Positions 24,906 through 31,276 of a DNA stretch of 45,786 nucleotides are shown here, piece by piece. The notes under the pieces were generated by a model. The model was not told the DNA's origin. It ran no database searches and was given only the letters and a program-made list of their open reading frames with translations. The stretch lies in NCBI GenBank assembly GCA_017505635.1, contig JAFVOU010000008.1, forward strand, positions 1 to 45,786, in the 5' to 3' direction. The DNA is from Oscillospiraceae bacterium (GTDB taxonomy: Bacteria > Bacillota > Clostridia > Oscillospirales > Ruminococcaceae). Every line of letters starts with the position of its first letter. The stretch's first letter is position 1. The translations under genes were made by a program, and so were the position numbers.

Positions 24906-26252
24906 TTATTTGCGGCCCCGATGAATCTTCTGCATCTTCTCATACCGTTTGCCCAACCAGTAGCGGAAACCGGCAAATGCGGCAATAACCACGGCAGTCA
25001 CGGCTATAACAACCTTAAAGTAAAGGCTGGATGCAATCTCCATCATCTTTTCCACAATAAAAATAATTGTGTCGCGTTCATAGCTTTCTGCAGCGATAAG
25101 GTCGGTGGTGCCAACAAGGTCACCTGCAATATAATAGCTTACCGTGCCCACAACGTCACCTGCGTTAATCGGTGCATACACCTGTTCCGGCACGTTGAAA
25201 ATTTTCTGGAATGCGCTTTCGTCAACGCTGTTGGGCAATACGCTGTATATTTCTCCCGCAGGATAAAGCAGCAGATTGTCCTTGTCCTTGACATATCTCA
25301 GCGGCACTTCGGTTACAGGTGCTTCAAGGCTGTTTGCAGGTTTAAGGCTGTATTCCTCAAAGAAATAGTCCATAATCTGTGCTGTGGCTTCAAATGCTGC
25401 AGAAGTCCATTTGCTACCGTCCTCGCGGTAATAAGGTGCGCCCATAACTACAAGGATATATCTTTCGCCGTCAGCTTCGCACAATGTCACAAAGTTGCGG
25501 CCTGCTTCTTCGGTGGAACCTGTCTTCATACCATACACATAATCGCGGTAAAGGCTTGGAAAACCTTTGTTCTGCATGGATATTGTAGAGGTGATAAGAT
25601 ATTTTTCTGCGTGACGTGTGTTTGCAGGCAGATAATAGTGCACCGTTGTGGCAATATCCATAAAGCCCGGTGTTTCATAACAGGCTTTTGCAATGCGGTA
25701 CATATCCCACGCGGTTGTATAGTGGTTGTCGCTGAACAGCCCGTGAGGGTTGGAAAAGTTGGTATCGGTACAGCCAAGGCGCTTTGCCTCGGTGTTCATA
25801 AGCATACAGAAGTTGCTTTTACTGCCGTTGCCTATGTTGTCCGCCACCATATTTGCCGCTTCGTTGCCGCTTGGCAGCATCATCGCATACAAAAGCTGGC
25901 GCATTGTCAGGGTTTCGCCGTTGCGGATATCAGCGGTGGAACTGTTCATACCGTACAGCTCGTCGGTGTGACGGGTGGTCTGTGTAACGGTAGTTGCATC
26001 AAGGTCATCGGTATATTTCATTGCCACATAGGTGGTAAGCAGCTTGGTCAGCGATGCAGGCGGGCGCTGGGTATGTGCGTTCTTTTCAAAAACAACCTCA
26101 CCTGTGTCAAGGCTTATCAGCAGATAACTTTCCGCCACAGGGTCAAAAGGCAGCTCGTATCTTGCACCGTCCGCAAAGGCGGCAAAGGGTGCAGCAAGGC
26201 AGCTTATGGCAATCACAGCCGCAGCCATAAAAATTTTAAGTGTTTTTTTCAT
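24906..26252 (-). CDS. D-alanyl-D-alanine carboxypeptidase (DacA/PBP5 family)
   Basis: A 448-residue low-molecular-weight penicillin-binding protein that trims the terminal D-Ala of peptidoglycan stem peptides outside the cell. A signal peptide (about 1-28) leads to the S11 peptidase domain: SxxK at Ser67-Lys70 (PPASLTK), SGN at 128-130 and KTG at 243-245. A beta-rich C-terminal domain follows, then one transmembrane helix (about 412-430) with a basic tail, in place of the amphipathic helix of PBP5. All catalytic motifs are intact. It appears monocistronic and diverges from the metallophosphoesterase gene. Confidence 0.94.
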   Translation of the reverse strand: MKKTLKIFMAAAVIAISCLAAPFAAFADGARYELPFDPVAESYLLISLDTGEVVFEKNAHTQRPPASLTKLLTTYVAMKYTDDLDATTVTQTTRHTDELYGMNSSTADIRNGETLTMRQLLYAMMLPSGNEAANMVADNIGNGSKSNFCMLMNTEAKRLGCTDTNFSNPHGLFSDNHYTTAWDMYRIAKACYETPGFMDIATTVHYYLPANTRHAEKYLITSTISMQNKGFPSLYRDYVYGMKTGSTEEAGRNFVTLCEADGERYILVVMGAPYYREDGSKWTSAAFEATAQIMDYFFEEYSLKPANSLEAPVTEVPLRYVKDKDNLLLYPAGEIYSVLPNSVDESAFQKIFNVPEQVYAPINAGDVVGTVSYYIAGDLVGTTDLIAAESYERDTIIFIVEKMMEIASSLYFKVVIAVTAVVIAAFAGFRYWLGKRYEKMQKIHRGRK

Positions 26253-26386
26253 ATGGACAATCCTTGGAATTTATGTTTTAATGATGTTAAATTTATCACG
26301 AATGAGATATACTATCCCAATTTTAATATCTTTTTCTTAACTAATTATTCTATCACAAAAATGTTAATAAATAAAGGAAAAATATA

Positions 26387-27067
26387 ATGATTTTTGTAAC
26401 AGCAGACACCCACGGCGATATGGAACGCTTTGAGACAAAGGCAATTAAAAAGCTTAAAAAAACCGACACCCTTTTTGTCCTTGGCGATTTTGGCTTTATC
26501 TGGAATGATGACGAAAAAACCGAAAAGGATTTAAAGAAACTTGCAAAGCTGCCTTTCCGCATTATGTTTATCGACGGTCTCAACGAAAATTTTGACAGAC
26601 TTATGCAGTATCCCGAAACAAAGCTTGGCGGTGCCCACTGCCGCGAGGTGGTAAAGGATAAAATCTACTACATTCCACGGGGCACACTGCTGGAACTTGA
26701 GGGCAGAAAACTGCTCTGCTTCGGTGGCTGTGACAACTATGATATGGATATCATCACATCGGAAAACGACCCCTCTGCAAAGGACTACAACCGCTGCACC
26801 GCAAACCTTAACCTTAACAACAACAGTGTTGACTATATTCTCACCCATATGCCAAGCGGAAAGATAAACCGCTTTATCAATCTGGACAGCAACTTCTACA
26901 GCGAATGTATGGACTATTTTGACACCTTGTCACAGAAGGTGAACTATACAAAATGGTATTTTGGCTGCCTGCATCTGGACAAGTACATAAGCCCTAAAGT
27001 GCAGGCGGTGTACAGCGACGTACTGCCCCTGTGGGAAGAAGAAAAGAAGGGCTTTTTCAAACGGTAA
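26387..27067 (+). CDS. Metallophosphoesterase-family protein with altered active site
   Basis: A 226-residue calcineurin-like phosphoesterase by fold. Motif I DTHGD (residues 7-11) and motif II GDFGF (33-37) are intact. Motif III, usually GNHE, reads GLNEN at the same place (IDGLNENFD), and the last motif, usually GHxH, reads GCLH (YFGCLHLDKY) near residue 196. Metal-binding Asn/His positions are therefore shifted or lost, so activity may be reduced or absent. Homologues with intact motifs are broad phosphodiesterases. The start has AAAGGA before the ATG at 26387. It is divergent from dacA. Confidence 0.82.
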   Translation: MIFVTADTHGDMERFETKAIKKLKKTDTLFVLGDFGFIWNDDEKTEKDLKKLAKLPFRIMFIDGLNENFDRLMQYPETKLGGAHCREVVKDKIYYIPRGTLLELEGRKLLCFGGCDNYDMDIITSENDPSAKDYNRCTANLNLNNNSVDYILTHMPSGKINRFINLDSNFYSECMDYFDTLSQKVNYTKWYFGCLHLDKYISPKVQAVYSDVLPLWEEEKKGFFKR

Positions 27068-27087
27068 ATCACATTGTTTTGCCATTT

Positions 27088-27160
27088 GGAATGTAGGGGG
27101 CGGCGTCCCCGACGCCCCGCTGAAATCTCTCTGCCTTCACAGAACAATGTCCTGCATCAG
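27088..27160. repeat. GTAGGGG-core repeat
   Basis: GTAGGGGGCGGCGTCCCCGACG followed by CTGAAATCTCTCTGC is the core of the TGTCATTC palindromic repeats and resembles copy 1 at 1918; the TGTCATTC ends are lost. Confidence 0.6.
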
Positions 27161-27186
27161 TCTGGGCAACACTATACATACAAACA

Positions 27187-27220
27187 AAAAAGCTACCTTT
27201 TGCAAGGTAGCTTTAATTTT
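27187..27220. terminator. Bidirectional terminator
   Basis: AAAGCTACCTT (27189-27199) pairs with AAGGTAGCTTT (27204-27214). A-runs and T-runs flank both sides. It serves the metallophosphoesterase gene and the converging G5/3D gene, whose stop lies 10 bases away. Confidence 0.9.
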
Positions 27221-27223
27221 TTA

Positions 27224-28273
27224 TTATTCAATGATATAGATGTTAACTGTGTTTTTCCAGTTAAGGCTGGACTCCTTGTATGTTTCATAGAACAGGTCCA
27301 CGCCGATAGTGCCTTCCATAAGTGCAGAGCCTGTGTCGGTTGCAATGGCAAAGCCGTATACAAATTCGCCGTCAGGGCTTGTGATGTACAGCTTGCTGCC
27401 ATAAGGGATAACATTAGGGTTAACGGCAACCGAACCGTAAAAAAGTCCAAGACCGCTTGCACCCTTGCCGCGTGAGGAATAATATCCTGTTGCAGGCACA
27501 CCCTGAATAACACTTTTGTATCTTGTAGGTGCGTTGTTTACAATTTCAACCCCTGCAGGTGCCGCCAGCGGAGAAACAGGCTCCGGTGCATATTTAAGCA
27601 CAAGCTGGTTTACAGGTTCGCGCACTGTCTCAATTTTTGTAACAAGTGCACTTTCCATCTCGCCGTCAACAAATCTTTCGCGGTAGGTTACAAGGTTAAG
27701 ACCTTCAACACCTTCTTTAAGAACATACTGACGTTTTTTGAAACGGAATGTCAGACTGTTTGCACGGTAGTCTGTACCGTAAGGAATTGTCTCCTCATAA
27801 ACACTGTCACGGTATTCCACGCGGTAAACGCGTATGGAATCGCCGTTTTCCACAGGTGTGTTGAGGCTTGGCTCGGTATAGTCGTGTTCGCCAAGCACAA
27901 TGCCTGCGTTTTCAAGGCAGGTCTGCACAGTGCCGTGATGGATGTGTGCATTAACTGTTGTGCCGTCAACTGTAACAGGCACATCAAAACCTTCTGTTAT
28001 AGTGATATTTGCATATCTGTCCGGAAATGTGGTGTAAAGAACCTGATTGTCGTCGCCCGGAGTATAGCCCGCAAGGGACAAAAGCTTATCCTGGTCGCTG
28101 AACAGTGTAATCACTGTTTTGCTGCTGGTTGCGTCCTGAACAGTTACAACGTTCAACAGACTGAATGTCATGCAGCTGACACAGCACAGCACAGCCACAC
28201 ACACAGCCATACAGCCAAGGCGGTGGCGGTTGTCGTACAGGCACAACAGAAATCTGTTTTTAATCTTTGCCAT
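27224..28273 (-). CDS. G5 and 3D domain cell-wall protein (YabE-like)
   Basis: A 349-residue secreted or membrane-anchored wall protein. A basic N-terminus and one hydrophobic helix (about 20-40) lead to DUF348-type segments (VTVDGTTVNAHIHHGTV), a G5-like module (ETIPYGTDYRANSLTFRFKKRQYVLKEG) and a C-terminal 3D domain with the acidic residues in FAIATDTGSALMEGTIGVDLF. Related proteins (YabE, Rpf-like) cleave peptidoglycan glycan strands or bind them during growth or revival. The start at 28273 is chosen because AAGGAG sits seven bases upstream; an in-frame ATG at 28408 would add 45 residues lacking a ribosome site and lying within the leader. The leader is about 150 bases. Confidence 0.9.
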   Translation of the reverse strand: MAKIKNRFLLCLYDNRHRLGCMAVCVAVLCCVSCMTFSLLNVVTVQDATSSKTVITLFSDQDKLLSLAGYTPGDDNQVLYTTFPDRYANITITEGFDVPVTVDGTTVNAHIHHGTVQTCLENAGIVLGEHDYTEPSLNTPVENGDSIRVYRVEYRDSVYEETIPYGTDYRANSLTFRFKKRQYVLKEGVEGLNLVTYRERFVDGEMESALVTKIETVREPVNQLVLKYAPEPVSPLAAPAGVEIVNNAPTRYKSVIQGVPATGYYSSRGKGASGLGLFYGSVAVNPNVIPYGSKLYITSPDGEFVYGFAIATDTGSALMEGTIGVDLFYETYKESSLNWKNTVNIYIIE

Positions 28274-28293
28274 ATAATCTCCTTCAGTGATAA

Positions 28294-28344
28294 GAGCCAT
28301 ATCATAGGTGCGGACTGCACCATTATAAAAATAACCTTTGGCTC
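28294..28344 (-). promoter_or_regulatory. Structured leader of the G5/3D gene
   Basis: On the minus strand GAGCCA and TGGCTC form an outer stem and GGTGC/GCACC an inner stem, 20 bases ahead of the start codon. I could not match it to a known riboswitch class, including the c-di-AMP element often found with such genes. Confidence 0.4.
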
Positions 28345-28428
28345 GGTTTAAAAGTTTATATATTGGATTTTTGCCAGTCGTTGTTTTTTTAGTCTTTATT
28401 GGGTACACAACTTTCGGTACCGCAGATG

Positions 28429-28458
28429 ATTATAGCACTAATACTGCAGTTTTGTCAA
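28429..28458 (-). promoter_or_regulatory. Promoter of the G5/3D gene
   Basis: On the minus strand exact TTGACA (28453-28458) and exact TATAAT (28429-28434) lie 18 bases apart, giving a 5' leader of roughly 150 bases. Confidence 0.8.
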
Positions 28459-28522
28459 AAAAATACGCCCATTTTCGGCGTTTTGCACAACAATAAGCGG
28501 ATATTTGGCAAAAACCCCTTTC

Positions 28523-28550
28523 CCGTACAGTCCTTTCGGGCTGTTTTTTT
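28523..28550 (+). terminator. Orphan terminator-like hairpin
   Basis: ACAGTCC (28527-28533) pairs with GGGCTGT (28538-28544), followed by seven T. No plus-strand gene ends nearby. The rest of 28459-28748 shows no gene. Confidence 0.6.
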
Positions 28551-28763
28551 GTGTACAATTACATATGCAAAAAAGTTATAGCAGCGGCTTTTCTGCGGTT
28601 TTTTGGGTCAAAAAGCACTTTGCAGGCACACAGATAAGCCCTGTTGCATAGAATATATACGACGGCAAAGCAATTTTGGCGGAGTGCAGTTTCGGGGCAT
28701 CTTCCGCAGCTTTGCATACAGGGCAGCAGCCACACAAAGAATATTTGCGGAGGAAATCTATCT

Positions 28764-29816
28764 ATGACCTATGACCAGAGAAACTGCAAGGATTTTTTAA
28801 ATGCAAACAGCCGCAGATTCGGCATTACCGAACCAAATTTAAGAAGTGAATATCTTGATATATGTGCCCGCAATGTTCGGTGCATCGCATCCCGCCGCAT
28901 CGACGAAAAAATTGTTCTGCCAAGTATGAGCAGTTTTATCAACAGCTGCACAGGTCTTGTGGACTGCGCAGGCGGCATCGATACAGGCTTTGCCTCCCTG
29001 CGCGTAACCCACGCAAAGGAAGAACTTGTGGACTGCGACACAAACTGTCCGGGGGTAAAGGTTGTTATAAAAGGGCAGATTATCGTGCGCACAAAAAACT
29101 GCAACCCATGCTGTTCCCCAAGCTATATGGCAATTCCCGTAGAACTGTGCAGCGAGGTTATACGGGACTTTTATCACACATCCAGCGGCGAAAGGGTTGC
29201 ACAGCTTAAAAACGAACTGCCCAACATCGACGGCAGCTGTATGGTAATCAACCTCAGTTGCCGTGTATGGCGCGAGGTATGCAACGGCTGCAGCAGATAT
29301 GTTGCCCATATCCGCGGCAGTCTGGTGGATAAACTGTGGAAGCTGGAAAACATCTGGGTGGAAGGCATCCGCCCTTATCCGGCACACTCCATAACAGTAA
29401 GCGACAGATTCAGCAAGGATGTATGCACCTGCTGCGAAGACGGCGGCTATATCCGTATGAACGCACAGCAGACAACAGAAGACAGCTGCTGTGAAACACC
29501 TCATCAGACGGCAGACTGCTGCGGCTGCGGCACAAACTGCGGCTGCGGCACAAACTGCGGTTGCGATACAAACTGCGGTTGCGGCACATATGCAGATGAC
29601 TGCGGAACAGACTGCGGCTGTGATACAGACTGTGGCTGTGCAAATAACTGTGACTGCGGCTGTGATACAGACTGTGGCTGTGCAAACAACTGCGGCTGCG
29701 GTACATATGCAAACAACGGCTGTGCAAACAACTGCGGCTGCGGCACATATGCAAACAACGGCTGTGCAAACACCTGCTGTGCCGATACTGCCGACAACGG
29801 CTGCGGCTGCGACTGA
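28764..29816 (+). CDS. Cysteine-rich protein with tandem CGC-(G/D/A)-(T/N)-(N/D) repeats
   Basis: A 350-residue protein of unknown family. The first 240 residues form a soluble domain with about 18 cysteines (NCNPCC, CTCC and others) and no signal peptide. The last 100 residues are a low-complexity tail with about 31 cysteines in units such as CGCGTN, CGCDTD, CGCANN and CGCGTYANNG. Repeats are visible in DNA as AACTGCGGCTGCGGCAC. The start at 28764 is set by GGAGG ten bases upstream; an in-frame ATG at 28644 has no ribosome site. The Cys density suggests a disulfide- or metal-cross-linked structural protein, for example a spore coat component; this is inference. A terminator follows. Confidence 0.8.
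   Translation: MTYDQRNCKDFLNANSRRFGITEPNLRSEYLDICARNVRCIASRRIDEKIVLPSMSSFINSCTGLVDCAGGIDTGFASLRVTHAKEELVDCDTNCPGVKVVIKGQIIVRTKNCNPCCSPSYMAIPVELCSEVIRDFYHTSSGERVAQLKNELPNIDGSCMVINLSCRVWREVCNGCSRYVAHIRGSLVDKLWKLENIWVEGIRPYPAHSITVSDRFSKDVCTCCEDGGYIRMNAQQTTEDSCCETPHQTADCCGCGTNCGCGTNCGCDTNCGCGTYADDCGTDCGCDTDCGCANNCDCGCDTDCGCANNCGCGTYANNGCANNCGCGTYANNGCANTCCADTADNGCGCD
29509..29813 (+). repeat. Cys-repeat coding tandem array
   Basis: About 300 bases of imperfect repeats of 15-18 bases built on GCGGCTGCGGCACA/GACTGTGGCTGTG units, with two longer repeats (CATATGCAAACAACGGCTGTG) near 29703-29720 and 29747-29764. It encodes the Cys-rich tail and may vary in length. Confidence 0.85.
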
Positions 29817-29836
29817 TTTAACATTACGGCAAAACA

Positions 29837-29865
29837 AAAAGGGGGCAATGCCCCCTTTGCTTTTT
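29837..29865. terminator. Bidirectional terminator
   Basis: AAAGGGGGC (29838-29846) pairs with GCCCCCTTT (29850-29858), with A- and T-rich flanks on both sides. It serves the Cys-rich gene and the converging PLC-like gene. Confidence 0.9.
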
Positions 29866-29869
29866 GTAT

Positions 29870-30757
29870 TTAACTGTCAATTGCCACACCGGTAATATAG
29901 CCTTTGTTGCCTATATCCTCCAGCAGGTCATGGATGCTGTAAACACCGCCAAAGTATTTAAGACCAACTGCTATATAATCGGCACTCTGCTGGTTTGCCC
30001 TGCCAAACAGTTCTTCTATGGTGCTGTCGCAGAAAAAACCGGTTTCGTTGTTGCGCCAGATGCTCACGTTTTTCAGCTGGTCGGTGCAGGGCTGCATATG
30101 GCTTGTAATGTATCCTTTGGGATATCGCAAAGCAATCTCTGCAAGGCGGCTGATACTGATTTTCAGCTTGCCCGGCGAATACATAGCCTTTTTGATTTTA
30201 CGGAAATCTGCAAACAGCTTTACATATTCGCTGCGGTCAAATTCAATATCGGTATAGGTTGCCTCCACCGCCTGCTTGAACAGTGTTACAATCTGGTCAA
30301 GATACATCTTTTTGATTTCGGGGGCATAGGCGTTTGGGTGGGCGGCAGGGTCGCCGCATTCGTCAAAGGAAATATGGCTGTCCAGACTGCTTTCAAACCA
30401 GTGGTGCCCGTGTTCCCGGTTGTATGGGTGGCCGTATGCTGTGGTGATATAGTTTATATACGGGTGCATAACACTGTCAAGGGAATAATGACACAGAAAT
30501 CCAAGGCAGTAATCCTTCTGGGCATTGGTCTGTGCAAAGCGGAACAGGTTCTGCAGAAACAGCCCTGTTTTTTCGGTGTGCATACGGTGGGCAAGGTCCT
30601 GCAGGGAGAATTTGCGCCACGGATTGTACATCTGATAAAAATACAGCGGGTCGGGACCGTTGCAGCCAAGAATAAAGGCGCGGTAGTTGCGCGGCTTGTA
30701 CTGTGCAATATTCATTGCACAAACAGCATTGTATTTGTGGGCAAACCCGTCAGGCAT
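29870..30757 (-). CDS. Zinc-dependent phospholipase C-like protein
   Basis: A 295-residue protein that fits the bacterial zinc-dependent phospholipase C/S1-P1 nuclease pattern: MPDGFAHKYN at the start, ILGCNGPDPLYFY near residues 29-41, HYSLDSVMHPYINYI near 90-104 and a HHWFES segment near 118. The His and Asp residues are spaced as tri-zinc ligands. No signal peptide is seen, so it may act inside the cell or be exported by another route. True activity is unknown; many relatives are only annotated as zinc-dependent PLC domain proteins. AGGGGG precedes the ATG at 30757. Confidence 0.82.
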   Translation of the reverse strand: MPDGFAHKYNAVCAMNIAQYKPRNYRAFILGCNGPDPLYFYQMYNPWRKFSLQDLAHRMHTEKTGLFLQNLFRFAQTNAQKDYCLGFLCHYSLDSVMHPYINYITTAYGHPYNREHGHHWFESSLDSHISFDECGDPAAHPNAYAPEIKKMYLDQIVTLFKQAVEATYTDIEFDRSEYVKLFADFRKIKKAMYSPGKLKISISRLAEIALRYPKGYITSHMQPCTDQLKNVSIWRNNETGFFCDSTIEELFGRANQQSADYIAVGLKYFGGVYSIHDLLEDIGNKGYITGVAIDS

Positions 30758-30856
30758 AACCGCACCCCCTTTTAAAGATTATATATGTATATATTATATA
30801 TATTATTCTTTAAAAAAACAAGAAGCAACCAAAACCTTGCTGTAAAAGCAACAGGG

Positions 30857-31021
30857 TTATCTGCCGTTTAATTCTATAACACCGTACAGGTTTTCAAATT
30901 CAGATATGTGTCTTTTTATAAGCATCAGAATCTGGCTGTTGGCGGAACGTCCTTTGTATGCTGCTGCAAAATGCAGTTTACGCAAAAGGTTTTCATCAAT
31001 GCGCAGTGTAAAATGTTTCAT
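30857..31021 (-). CDS. 54-residue ribbon-helix-helix (Arc-type) DNA-binding protein
   Basis: The minus strand reads MKHFTLRIDENLLRKLHFAA and continues to a 54-residue product. A beta strand (HFTLRID, residues 3-9) and two helices (about 10-21 and 27-42, with the turn KGRSANSQ) are the ribbon-helix-helix fold that binds DNA as a dimer. AGGTGA sits five bases before the ATG. It is too short for many gene finders. It could repress its own operon or a toxin partner; no toxin gene is seen next to it, so it is not clearly an antitoxin. The PLC-like gene follows on the same strand about 100 bases downstream. Confidence 0.85.
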   Translation of the reverse strand: MKHFTLRIDENLLRKLHFAAAYKGRSANSQILMLIKRHISEFENLYGVIELNGR

Positions 31022-31102
31022 AAAATCACCTCACAGATATAATAACGCAAAACCGCAGCATTGCATATTGTGGAGGTTTTCACAATAAAAACAAAAACAA
31101 AA

Positions 31103-31212
31103 TGTCATTCTGAGCGCAGTACTGTAGGGGACGGCGTCCCCGACGTCCCGTTAAATCTCCCTGTCTGATTAAACCGGGAGATTCTTCGTCACTTGCGTTC
31201 CTCAGAATGACA
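31103..31212. repeat. TGTCATTC-ended palindromic repeat, copy 4
   Basis: A 110-bp unit, close in length and sequence to 17671-17780: ends TGTCATTCTGAGCGCA and TGCGTTCCTCAGAATGACA, core GTAGGGGACGGCGTCCCCGAC, and CTCCCTGTCTGATTAAACCGGGAG inside. It can form one long hairpin with side stems and lies between the RHH gene and the end of the P-type-like gene. Confidence 0.85.
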
Positions 31213-31276
31213 TGTTTTTTATCTTAATGACGTTGGTCTTTTCTGACCTCTGCTGTTTTTATATTATATATACTTA

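Noticed and set aside
24711..26387. A long plus-strand frame opposite dacA
   Set aside because: It is the antisense of a clear D-Ala-D-Ala carboxypeptidase with all catalytic motifs, and runs across an intergenic repeat.
28274..28421. c-di-AMP (ydaO) riboswitch ahead of the G5/3D gene
   Set aside because: The conserved riboswitch blocks could not be found; only simple stems are visible.
29509..29813. CRISPR array
   Set aside because: The repeats are short, contiguous and in frame, with no unique spacers and no cas genes nearby.
29491..29895. Alanine/threonine- or serine/arginine-rich frames over the Cys-repeat array
   Set aside because: Any frame through this tandem repeat stays open. Only the Cys-rich frame has a ribosome site, a non-repetitive N-terminal domain and a stop just before the terminator.
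30857..31021. Complete toxin-antitoxin pair
   Set aside because: Only the RHH half is seen; no adjacent frame looks like a RelE/ParE or other toxin.
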